Below, one piece after another: positions 1 through 11,024 of a DNA stretch of 64,000 nt. Origin of the DNA: Chaenocephalus aceratus (lineage: Eukaryota; Chordata; Actinopteri; Perciformes; Channichthyidae); the NCBI GenBank assembly GCA_023974075.1, contig CM043793.1, positions 5,563,396 through 5,627,395 on the forward strand, written 5' to 3'. How positions within the stretch are numbered: the stretch's first letter is position 1; each line of letters begins with the position of its first letter. The notes under the pieces are model-generated. The model was not told the DNA's origin, ran no database searches, and was given only the letters and a program-made list of their open reading frames with translations. Position numbers and translations under genes: made by a program.

Positions 1-649
1 TGTCAGGTTTTTGGTGGATTTAATTAAGTCTTGGATTGCAAAGTATGAATGTCCTCTAGCAATTTTCAGACGATATATACGTGTGTAAAGTTTGTGAAGG
101 CAGGAGGAAAAAAGCTTCCGCGATCACCGTCTCCTCTGTTCCTCCAAACCCCGCCCCCTCCCTGAAAATAATGAGTGACAGGCTGATAGTGACCCGATAG
201 AAACTTTATTATTCACTTAATCACTGAGATATAATGAAGCTAATTTAGTCTCATGCATTCATGGGATTTATGTAACAGTGATACAGAGAATTTAAGTGTG
301 CACCCACATGCAGTATTTTTGTTTGTATATGCTGTTGTAAATACTCCTGTTGTCTGCTGTGTTCAGACTCAAGTCCTGTGTGTGATGCCCCATTCAGGAC
401 ATTCAGTGTCCTTTCTTTAACAGAAGGCTGTTGCTAGAAGCTGCAGCTAGACTGCAGAAGCATTAGCTTTTTGTTTTTGAGGATGGAACAACTTCACACA
501 CGGAGGCTAGACCTATACAATTCATTTATTTTGGTTTATGAATGAATGTCAAGACATTTATGTTATTGATTTCTGAAGCACTTTCTAAATAATAAAAGAG
601 AGTTCATATGTATTTACTGCATGTTTGCATTGATGAAAAATAGGCCATG

Positions 650-779
650 TGCAGTAATATAGAAAATTGAGGATGCAACGCATTGGTATGAATCGTGATG
701 ATATCGAACCGAATCGAATCGTTGACAGGATAATCGTAATCGAATCGAATCGTGAGACCAGTGAAGATGCACAGCCCTA
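650..779. mobile_element. hAT-type element end, remnant
   Basis: On the - strand it begins TAGGGCTGTGCATCTTC and continues with repeated ATTCGATT/CGATT text, a style typical of fish hAT termini. Only one end is recognised, and no transposase text is present. Confidence 0.5.
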
Positions 780-1070
780 GCTGTGACGGTGTGATGGTGG
801 GCTGTGACGGTGTGATGGTGGGCTGTGACGGTGGGCTGTGACGGTGGGCTGTGATGCGGGGCTGTGATGGTGGGCTGTGATGCGGGGCTGTGATGGTGGG
901 CTGTGACGGTGTGATGGTGGGCTGTGACGGTGGGCTGTGACGGTGGGCTGTGATGCGGGGCTGTGATGCGGGGCTGTGATGGTGGGCTGTGACGGTGGGC
1001 TGTGATGCGGGGCTGTGATGGTGGGCTGTGTGATGTGGGGATGGTGGGCTGTGATCTGTGATGGTGGGCT
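780..1070 (+). repeat. G-rich minisatellite abutting a paxx splice acceptor
   Basis: About 290 bp of tandem units of the form GGCTGTGAYGGTG / GGCTGTGATGCGG, 13-21 bp long with higher-order mixing. The array ends within ~10 bases of the acceptor AG at 1078-1079, so most of the 3' part of that intron is repeat. Confidence 0.9.
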
Positions 1071-1079
1071 TCTCCTCAG

Positions 1080-1161
1080 AGGGCCAGCAGAGTGCAGCTC
1101 CAGCAGTGACGATGAAGAAACGACTTCCAGGAACTTCTCTTATCAACCCAGGAACTAAAAG
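1080..1161 (+). CDS. paxx: paxx penultimate exon of the tail (Ku-binding motif, first part)
   Basis: After acceptor ..cttctcctcag this reads GQQSAAPAVTMKKRLPGTSL then INPGTK, ending AA-AG before donor gtacaa. The SLINPG core matches the C-terminal Ku-binding tail of vertebrate PAXX (mammalian GESLINPGFK), a paralogue of XRCC4/XLF in non-homologous end joining. The upstream PAXX head and coiled-coil exons are not in the window. The identification rests on a short motif plus gene order next to abca2. Confidence 0.8.
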
Positions 1162-1242
1162 GTACAACGAGTCGTCCCTAACTCTCTGACAGTACTCGCA
1201 TATATTATCTGCAAACGTAAAGCAGTGCGGCTCATCCTGCAG

Positions 1243-1303
1243 GAAGCGCCCGGCGACCGGCGTGGCCTTCGACGAGGAGGGGGAGGAGAAGGAGGATGAA
1301 TAG
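1243..1303 (+). CDS. paxx: paxx terminal coding exon (Ku-binding motif, end, acidic tail)
   Basis: The acceptor is ..catcctgcag. It completes a split Arg codon and encodes KRPATGVAFDEEGEEKEDE, stop TAG at 1301-1303. GVAFDEE aligns with mammalian GVDFDET; the Val and Phe known to contact Ku70 are kept. The fish tail runs on with extra acidic residues where, from memory, the human protein stops. Confidence 0.82.
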
Positions 1304-1410
1304 GAGGAGGAGGAAGAGGAGGACTGATCCTTCAGCGGCCCGCTTTCTTCTCAATGTTTTTAATGGCAGATGATATCAAATGAAACGACTACAATTTGAA
1401 ATGGTCATTT

Positions 1411-1430
1411 ATTAAATAAATAAATAAATC
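1411..1430 (+). promoter_or_regulatory. paxx: candidate paxx polyadenylation signals
   Basis: ATTAAA at 1411-1416 overlaps AATAAA repeats at 1415-1428, about 110-125 nt after the paxx stop. Position and sequence suit the 3' end of paxx; there is no direct proof. Confidence 0.5.
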
Positions 1431-1886
1431 ATTGTGAAACTTCTTTTTTTTATAGACTGTGGTTTACACTCTTGAAATCGGTTTTCATTGTTATGTCTAG
1501 TTTAAATTAAACATAATAAAATAAATTTTTTCGGTAAAACAAAACTAATGAAAAATATAGAGCACATGGCGAACTTTGAATATAAACATATTTTATTTGA
1601 GTATTTGCACACTTTCTGAATACATATCTAAGACACATGCACATCTGTTACTTGTTTGTTTGCTATGCTTGACATAATTCATCCAGTATTCTGTGTTTGC
1701 TGAAAATGGCCATGGCTTTTCTCATTAGAATGATCTGATAATCCATGTCTACTCATTTCATTTAAAAAGACTGGAAGGCTTGATCTGCTGCTCACACTGC
1801 TGAGGTCAGGCAGAAGCACAGTATTTTTATGAAGGGGGGTGGGCACTCACCGTTTCACTGCAAAATACGAGTTGAGAAACAGCTGT
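1431..1886. other. paxx-abca2 intergenic sequence, nothing recognised
   Basis: AT-rich DNA after the paxx polyadenylation region. I see no coding text or repeat structure before the TTAA of the next element. Confidence 0.5.
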
Positions 1887-1890
1887 TTAA

Positions 1891-2401
1891 CCAACACATC
1901 CTCACTCCCAGGTCGGCCTATGTTGACTTTATGTCAAGTCCCCTGCCGGCTTTTTCCAACGCAAGGGGGGGGTCTTAGAGTCCATTTTCAACGCAAGGGG
2001 AGGGCCCTTAGCGTCCATTTTCAGCTTTCCGGGATGTCCATATGCTTCTATGGACGCTCATGGAAGCACGGCATTCGTTTGTGTCGACTGCCCTTAAAGG
2101 CAATGAGAGCGTCCATTCTCATTGGATAACGGAGAATTGTACACCCGGAAGTAAGTATTCCCCTTACTGACGATTGATTTTACAGTGATACTGTATCTGC
2201 ACTACTCATCGACTAAAAAACACCAGATTATCCTTGTTATTTACACAACATTGATTGGTTTAAATTGTGTGCAATGCTTTTGTATTTTCCCCCTTCGATT
2301 CGGAGAAACAAATCTTTTTTCGGAGTAAAGGATGGCAGAAGACACTACACTACCCAGAATCCCCAGCTATCGTTTGGACTACACCATAAGCTCTGTTTGA
2401 C
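1891..2401 (+). repeat. left long inverted repeat arm
   Basis: Inverted partner of 4343-4854. Within the arm, a shorter motif around ACGCAAGGGG and GTCCATTTTC is itself repeated twice in tandem. Confidence 0.85.
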
Positions 2402-4342
2402 GTCACGTGATCTTCAAATTTCTCCCTGCAGAAAAAAAACATGGCCGAACTTCGTTTTATTCTCGTGGAAAATGCCTATTTTAAAGTTAGTTTGGCCATT
2501 AAAATGCGTTTTGATGTCATTTGATGCGAGAAATATGAGTTGTTATTTCAGATTATGTGTGCAGTGGATGTACATGATCTTTAGTTTGCTAGTTATTACG
2601 AAGATTACTTCAGGAAATCGCAACGTTTTCATTGTTACCAAGGTGGTTGCTAGGGACGCTGCTGTCGATATTATTTCTGTTATGTTGTGTAACTGTTTAA
2701 TGGTGTTATCTTTATTGTTACCCCCTTCCCCGTCAATGTATAGTGTTGGTCCACAGCGCAAACATATTAGTTTAACAAAATCCGCATCTAAAGATACGTT
2801 ATTTTCCCCTGTGCAATTCCAGTCTCACATCTCACAGCACATCGTCATTAACAAATACCGGAAACAGACCGAAAACATTTAAAAATAATAATAATACTTT
2901 ATTCCGAGTGTGCTTGCTTTTCTCTTTGAAAGTCATCACATACCGGCATTGTAATACACGGTTCGGCTGCATTAAATATTACATATCTGCCGTAGTTCTG
3001 TATTTATAGAGCCCTGATGAGAAGACCTCAGACAAACATGAGGAACTGAAAACGTGACGTGGATCATAAATATATCAGCCATTAAACAACATCTTACATT
3101 TCTTTTCACACAATACGTCTCCTTGCAGTATCAACACTAATTCGGCTGACTTTTATATTTGATCCAATTGGTATATAGGCTGTATTTACACCATAAAGGT
3201 GATATAAAGGGACACCTGGTGGTTAAAGCATGTTATTGAATTTCATTTTTTTATTATTAGATATTAATAGGATCCTATAAAGTATATTCATTACTCGTTA
3301 TTCTCTACTAATAGTTAATTAAAGACTGTATATAATGACTATTTTGCACATCCCGTTCAAGATTTCAAGATTTTCTAAGGTTTATTGACATATCATATAG
3401 GCCTACACAACTACGGTGTAGTTCTGCACTGAATGAAAAACTTGGGTCGCAGGTTCCTCATAGTGCATTACAAGACATCTATCAATATTGTGCATACCTC
3501 CAGCAATGTTTAACTATGTTTGAAGCACTTATTTTAACTGATATTATACATAATGTATTATACTCTTATAAGATGTATGCAGATATTTCATCTCCGGCCT
3601 TGTCAGGTATTGAACAATCAATAAATAAAGAACACAGAATTGTTAAATATAAAACACAGAATTTGTGTGATTATACTAAATGATTTACAAATAACACACA
3701 CTGCATTACAACTGTTACACATTCTGATGTAACGCAAATGTTCCAACTTGGGATCAATAAAGTATATCTTATCTTAAGCTGGTCAATGGCTACTGCCATA
3801 TTTGCAAAATGTGGCCTCTGAACCTTGACAAGTGCATGTTTCAGGCTTACCAATTAATGTATGTAATGTTATCAATGAACAAGAGGAGGGGTCACAAACA
3901 TAAGACCAGCTGTTAAATAAAGCTCTTCTGACCTTAGCTGGCATGTGTGTATATATATTAATGCAGCCCATAATGGGCATGAGCAATTTTCACCCATTTA
4001 TTAATTATATGTTTTAATGTGAGTGTTTCCTATCCCCTAAACCTCCAGGGATGTACACAGTTTAATACTGGCAACTTCTTATTATGGGAAATACGAAAAC
4101 GTCTTTTAAAACTACAACTCCCAGTAGAGACGTGCCATAGATAGAGAACATGTTGCGAAACAGAATAGCCAGCATGTGTAGTTCTGGGGACGGGGTGGGG
4201 GGACGGGGACGCGGGGGGACCCGTTCAAATCCAGTTTTGAACAGTCTGCCGTTGTTCCATCCCATTTCAAGTGCTGTTCGAGGCTCGGTAACCCTCGGAG
4301 CACACTCTCCAATCACAGAGCTTGAGGACTATCACGGGGTTT

Positions 4343-4854
4343 GTCAAACAGAGCACATGGTGTAGTCCAAACGATAGCTGGGGATTCTGGGTAGTGTAGT
4401 GTCTTCTGCCATCCTTTACTCCGAAAAAAGATTTGTTTCTCCGAATCGAAGGGGAAAAATACAAAAGCATTGCACACAATTTAAACCAATCAATGTTGTG
4501 TAATTAACAAGGATAATCTGGTGTTTTTTAGTTGATGAGTAGTGCAGATACAGTATCACTGTAAAATCAATCGTCAGTAAGGGGAATACTTACTTCCGGG
4601 TGTACAATTCTCCGTTATCCAATGAGAATGGACGCTCTCATTGCCTTTAAGGGCAGTCGACACAAACGATGCCGTGCTTCCATGAGCGTCCATAGAAACA
4701 TATGGACATCCCGGAAAGCTGAAAATGGACGCTAAGGGCCCTCCCCTTGCGTTGAAAATGGACTCTAAGGCCCCCCCCCTTGCGTTGGAAAAAGCCGGCA
4801 GGGGACTTGACATAACGTCAACATAGGCCGACCTGGGAGTGAGGATGTGTTGGT
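4343..4854 (-). repeat. right long inverted repeat arm
   Basis: Reverse-complement partner of 1891-2401 with scattered single-base differences; the arm lengths differ by one base. Confidence 0.85.
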
Positions 4855-5248
4855 TTAACCATACATGAGCTTAAATGTCAGATTTGTCGAAATGAGATTC
4901 ACACAATAAACAGTTATAAATAATACATTTTACATATAGTTAGAGGGTTAAAATCTCTGTTCTCACTGTCCACTTTCTACTTCTTGGAGAGCGCCATGTG
5001 TAATTATTTGTCTCGCCCTACCGCTAACACGCCTGTTCACTCTCCTCTCCGCTTCTCTCTGCCGCACTCTCGTCTCTTCTTCTGTGTTTCTCTCCCTGTA
5101 TCGCTCACTCGTCTCTTTCGCCCCCTGTCGGCGGCGGTTAAAATAGAATCGTCCCGTCAAAATTGAAATCACCTATTAATGTATTGATTATAGGTCCGGG
5201 TCCGTATAGGTCGGCGTCTGGGTCCGGACCGCGGTCCGCCTGTTGCCG

Positions 5249-6400
5249 ACCCCTTGTTAGTGGGAATGCTGACACAGCATTCCCACTATCTGTTATGCTA
5301 CGCACGAATTCTTTATTATTCCGCCGGGTTATTTTGCGCCACTTCTCCTCCCACATTGAACTTTAAAATGTTACACATCTTTCTGACATTATTCGTGTAA
5401 CACAACTTTAAATCTGATTCTTACTTTTAGAGATATTAAACATTGTTCAGACCTTGGTAAAGAGGCCTTCTTCTTCTTGATGTCACAGCTAGAGTGGAGG
5501 ACAGATTTAATGTTGCCTTCATATTTTCTTTTAAACCTGCCATAATTCCCAAACCCTACATTCCTGAGACATAATTTCTCATGAGAAACGTAGGAAAACA
5601 TCTCGAAGCTTGAAAGATACAAAATAATTAAGCAAAAATAATTAAACAAAATAATTAAACAAAATGCCTCTTGAGGACATGAAGTGACACAAACTTTCAA
5701 CATGCCTCCATTAAAACCCATTGTAAATTCAGCCTCACCTTTCCCCACCACAGCAGCCGCACACCTTTAGTTAATCTGCCAAAAAGGCCACATTATTAAT
5801 CCGGAAGTACACAAAAAGTACACTTCATATGCTCAAGTTCCTTGACATGCTTCACGCTTTGAAATTTCACAGATATCTGTTTACGGTTCTTCAACAAAAC
5901 GTTCACATGTAACAGGTGTATCTCTCAATCAGAAAAATGAAAATGCTCTCCTCTCACTAATCACCATGGAAACCTTTGATCTCTGGACACGTCGTTAGCT
6001 CAAATATAAACACCTGTGTCATGGAACACGATGATGTCATAACTCCAATTGACATAATTAGAGCTGCAGACTAATGACGTGGTCACTGGAGTTTAACAGA
6101 CTGTCTCAGCCTATTATTTTCCGTCTGATGGAGACTTCATACTGACTTCAACATGTTCCACATATTTTAGACATTATTGGTGACGTGTGGTTTTAGTTTA
6201 GTTTTCAATTCAAATATTCTGCTGCTTTTTCATGCATTTAGACTTGTATTTTCTTGTTCTTATTTCACATTCAAGTCCCCTCTATTCATGAACCCTTTAA
6301 AGTACTCAGCCACAACACATATATACCAGGTGCGACTGTTGCTGTCAGTTCATCTTTCAAATACAAGGTTGCTTGTTTGATTCAAGCTCTTGTAGTCAAT
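5249..6400. mobile_element. element starting with the AGTGGGAATGCTG palindrome, copy A
   Basis: Begins with AGTGGGAATGCTG-ACA-CAGCATTCCCACT, a near-perfect hairpin, followed by TGCTACGCACGAA and TTCTTTATTATTCC. Later text (around 6200-6300) matches the 3' part of copy B (8520-8620). The family is not named; the right border of copy A is unclear. Confidence 0.55.
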
Positions 6401-7365
6401 ATGTCAAGGTATTTATCCCTAACATTTTATCAGCTAACTAATGACCCACACTCAGAGGATCTTTATAAAAGTTTCAAGTATTGCACATCTTTAAACATGA
6501 CTGTTATGAATCACTTTTAAAACCAGCGATGCACTACAGTGTCAGCTTTTCTAAATAGAAACTACAATGTTCATATCTTTCTAAATGATTCTACTTTTCA
6601 ATGACCTACAAATAATCCTAATAAGAATCCCATTTTCTATCTTCCAACTGTTCATATGTTTTGGTCAATTAACAAACCTGTTACAAATGTGTTGTTCAAC
6701 AAATTTGAGCCTTTGCCACATTTATTTGAATTATTTATATAATTCCCACATAATGGGGAAGCTTCCCACTCTATGTTATGTAAATACAAGTCTTTGACAA
6801 GAAAATATGTGAATTTCTAAATATTTAATGTCAATCCCTGGTTTTGGTTCTGGTATGTTCACTGTACTGTAGGTTATTTAGTGGGAATGCTGACACAGCA
6901 TTCCCACTGTTATGCTACGCACGAAATTCTTTATTATTCCAACGGGTTATTTTGGCCCTCTTCTTCTCCCGCATTGAACATCGCTGAAACTCTGTTCAAA
7001 CATCAAAACGTTCAGCTCGGTCGGGAATTGATGGCTATTACTTTTCTTATTCATAACTTTCATAATTCCGGAGATACATCCCATAATATCACATTTTTAA
7101 CATGGAAGTCAATGGAGAAACTCTTCAGACTTGAACAATCTTCATGCAACTGCTAACTGCTCCTTCATACTTTCACTCGGAAACCTCATTCCAACTTTAA
7201 AACTGTTGGCACTCTCAACTCTTTCCAGGACATGCCGGGGCCCTGCCTGCCAGTAGCTTTGCCGATATCTGTGTTGATAGGTAATAGATTAAGAGCGGTG
7301 AATCATTTTAGAAACAGGAAGCGCTCAAACGTTTGTGTGAGTTTATCTAATTTAGCAGTGATTTC

Positions 7366-7560
7366 ATGTTAGCCACAGCTTGTTACAAAAACATGACTGA
7401 TAGTGTGTTTAACAAACTTAAACTAGCTTTATTAAATGTCAGGTCTTTGGCAGGAAAAACATTTTTAATCAATGATTTTATCACTGAGCACAATCTCGAT
7501 TTTATGTTTTTAACAGAAACTTGGATTGAACAAAATAGCAGTGCAGCTGTTCTTATTAGT
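7366..7560 (+). pseudogene. LINE endonuclease N-terminal fragment
   Basis: Encodes KLALLNVRSLAGKTFLINDF, ITEHNLDFMFLTETWIEQN. NVRSL and LTETW are hallmarks of the apurinic endonuclease domain of fish LINEs. It is cut off by the adjacent hAT terminus; no reverse transcriptase follows. Confidence 0.75.
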
Positions 7561-7905
7561 GCTGGGGGGAAACGATTATTTTGAAAACGATTAATCGGGC
7601 GATTATTTGATCGATTAGTCGACTAATCTAACGATTATTTTTCTGTTCTGTTTACAAAAAACGTAATGTAAAAAAAACGTAATGGACATTTTTTTTTTTG
7701 GTGCTAGCTAGCTGCGCTAACGGATATAAGGAGCTGTTTAAATGAAAACAGAGGAGCGACATTTCGCCACAACTGCGCCGAGCACTTGACTTTATGCAGG
7801 AAGCCAGACAGTGGGACATTGTACGAAAAGTCAGCACGGATAGTGCGCAACATGATTGCAGCGTCCAGGCAGCTCCGGTTCGAGCATATGCCTTGAGTTG
7901 CACAT
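7561..7905 (+). pseudogene. hAT end plus transposase core fragment
   Basis: Starts with a hAT-like terminus (GTGCTGGGGGGAAACGATTA and repeated GATTAATC text). Then comes ALDFMQEARQWDIVRKVSTD followed, after a frameshift, by MIAASRQLRFEHMP. This resembles the ZBED-type hAT transposase segment before the RNase H core aspartate. It is degraded and stops at the CA tract. Confidence 0.6.
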
Positions 7906-7908
7906 AGA

Positions 7909-8434
<526 letters not shown>

Positions 8435-8731
8435 TAACGATGCAGCCATCAACGCATCTAAGCGTATTATGGGATGTCATCAAATGCCGTTGGCATGGCG
8501 CCATCAAGTTAGTTCAAAAGCCTGCAGTTCAATTATTCTGCTGCTTTTCTAAGCCTTTTTACTTTCTTTTCTTCTCTCATCACACATTCAAGCCCCCAGT
8601 GTTCATGTATCATTTCAATCTCAATTCTTCACTTTCTTCTTACACATTACATTTCAGCATAGCAGTTTAGCGTCAGCTTTTCAGCATAAAGCATTCCCAC
8701 TAGCAATTTCTTCAGGAATTGCATTCTCTAG

Positions 8732-9453
8732 TTTAAAATGATGTACTGTTTTGGTTTTTAAAAAACTAAAGAGAAGAAATGACAGTCACACTTGCATCCC
8801 TTTGACAGCACTGCAAAAACAAAAATCAAGCAAAAGGCTGCCGTCTATTTTTGATTGTTTTATTATTATGGGATTAGGATAAATTAAATACACTTTAACC
8901 TAAATAAAAGAAGATCAAATCTGATGGAAATATTTAAAATAGGCTCTTTTTTAGCCCTACCTCAAAGCAGCATGAGCTGAATAAAAAGGTAGTAATGTTG
9001 TCCCAAAGTTTAATAAACAGTAAAACATTGCAAAATGTCAGAGAAATAAATAAAGCTAACAGCAGCTACACGTCAGGGTAGCATTTTATAAATCCCACCG
9101 TACTGTAGGCTATACCGGTCTAAATGTTTTCACTTTAGTCTATGTATGTAATATAAAGTATAACTTATCTATAACAGAGCCAAGATCTCTGTATGACTTT
9201 AGTAAACTTCTGAATTGAATTAAGAATAAGTGCAGTATGTCCAGCTAGCTAGTTAGCGTCACGTATTTAACCTTATTATTTAAAGAAAATGTACGTTTTA
9301 ATGCCCCTTGGGTTTGACGTGTGGGACGTTAGTTAATTTAAAGTAAGTTAAAACCCAATACTCACATTTATTAGTGATTCCTCCGCTTGCCGCTGCTTTT
9401 AAATCCACTCTGTCTGCTAGGAAGACCGGAAGCCATTTCATTTGAAAAAAACT
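8732..9453. other. intergenic DNA, nothing recognised
   Basis: AT-rich sequence without coding text that I recognise and without clear repeats. Confidence 0.4.
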
Positions 9454-10307
9454 CAGGCCCATTCCCAAACCGCCCCCTACACCTACACCCTACCCCTCCG
9501 TTTGCGCGTTCACGCGGAGGCTTCGCCATATTGAGGGCTGTTCCAAAGCAACGAGTGTGGAGCGGTGAGGAGGGGGAGTGGGCTATCAATCCCTCAAACA
9601 GCGAGTCTGCAGCGGTGCTGACTTGAGACAGGTCTCTACCTGACCGGAGTCACGCTGTGTGTGTCCGTCAGGAAACTAGGGCTGTCCCGAATACCATTTT
9701 TCGGTAGTAATCAGCAGCGAATATTCGGTGCGGAAAGATTTTTTTTTTTTTTTAAATAACATTTTTTTTTACAAAACAATTTCATAACACGCTCCGAGAC
9801 ACCTGACAACATGCTGTTAAGCAGAAGTGCAGAAAGAGCATACTATTACGATTTATATTTATTTATTGTCTCAGTACTCGCATACATTAAAACTAAATGT
9901 GTCCTCTGCATTTAACCGAGCCGCAGTGCAGCGCCTGGGGACCAAATCTGGTTCCAAATTACGTTTTACAACCTGAAGATACAAAACACATATTTATGTT
10001 ATAACAACAATGCTTTTAATTACATAGCCGTAACAGTAGGCCTAACAGTGTAATACTTGTTACCGATACAGTAAACAGTATTTAAATAAATGAAGAACGA
10101 AAAATAAATGAACGAACTGTATTCTTTCACACACAGTGACGTCACGAGCTACCCACAATGCAACGCGCACCATAGATATATATATAAATCCGCCATTTTC
10201 CTGGAGGTGCTAATATCCTGGAGGTGCTAATGTAAACAGCTAGCTAACGTAGCCAGGCAGAGCGCACTAGGTTTTTTTTCTGAATTAACAACCGAAGAAA
10301 TCGCTGC

Positions 10308-10467
10308 ATGTCTTCGGATTACATCTCTGGACTTGAGGGGTGTGCTTTTGGTCGTTACCAGCGTAAACTAGAGCTGTGTGGGTTGTCCGATGTATGGAAA
10401 AACGACCCTCGAAAGTGGACTTCGGTCGATTTTGGCAGCATCTACGTCTATCTTCTGGAAACACCAG
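10308..10467 (+). pseudogene. exon-like ORF inside the hAT: N-terminal exon of a YqaJ/SWIM-type fish protein family
   Basis: Starts MSSDYISGLEGCAFGRYQRK, continues LELCGLSDVWKNDPRKW and SIYVYLLETPGEY, and ends at a donor-like CCAG|GTGAAT. The pattern (KLxLCGL ... W ... VYxYLxxTPGxYT) resembles the first exon of a repetitive fish/invertebrate protein family with SWIM and YqaJ-type nuclease domains. That match is from memory. It opposes the BED-finger exon in direction. Confidence 0.4.
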
Positions 10468-10889
10468 GTGAATACCCCACTTGTCAAAATAATATTATCA
10501 TGCCAATGCATATATGTGGTATTTTAGAGTTGACTAGATATTGATTAAGGCAATAGACTATGATATTCCTTTTGCACCTCGGGTGAAATGGCGCATACCG
10601 GAAGTACGGTGTCGCCCTCGGCCCAAAACCCGTGTGTGTGTGTGAAAGAATGCCAATAATTGCCTTAGTCCCAGATGTTCCCACATTGCTCCTATTATTT
10701 TCACTATTCGGATCAAATTGAAAAACTAATATAAAAAAACAATTCGGTTGCTTGCTTGCAACTATTTTCCAAGCAAAGTAAGTGCACGATTTTATCATGT
10801 GTAACGTTACTGCTTAAACGGCGGATAAAGCAGCTTCATCATGGCAACTTGACAACAGCTAAACTAAGCTAAGCTAGGCTAGTACTTAC

Positions 10890-11024
10890 AGCATCCGGTG
10901 ACTTTTCAGAGTTGTTGTGCCACCGTGGTAGGCCAGTTTCTTGTCGCATATTTGGCACACTGCCTTCTTCTTACCATCGTCCAATTTAAAATGGTCCCAC
11001 ACAGCTGAAGTCTTCGGCATTTTG
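10890..11024 (-). pseudogene. hAT BED zinc-finger exon
   Basis: Encodes MPKTSAVWDHFKLDDGKKKA, VCQICDKKLAYHGGTTTLKS, HRML, then a donor-like gtaagt. It shares text with the fragment at 16565-16692. Confidence 0.75.

Larger units (their letters stand above)
1891..4854. mobile_element. DNA transposon with ~511-bp terminal inverted repeats and TTAA flanks
   Basis: The left arm 1891-2401 and the right arm 4343-4854 are near-identical inverted copies. Both start (A)CCAACACATCCTCACTC and end next to CTCTGTTTGAC. TTAA lies immediately outside on both sides (1887-1890, 4855-4858), consistent with a piggyBac/Kolobok-type target duplication. The interior (2402-4342) contains no transposase that I recognise, so this is probably a non-autonomous element. 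The superfamily is uncertain. Confidence 0.8.

Noticed and set aside
1..600. Earlier paxx exons
   Set aside because: Several AG sites exist, but no translated text resembles the PAXX head or coiled coil.
604..1167. 187-residue open frame rich in HHSPASQP on the - strand
   Set aside because: It is the reverse of the G-rich minisatellite and the paxx exon; no independent coding evidence.
2265..2882. 205-residue open frame spanning the left arm and interior of the long-TIR element
   Set aside because: No recognisable domain. Its start lies in a TIR arm that is repeated inverted at the other end, and its composition looks non-coding.
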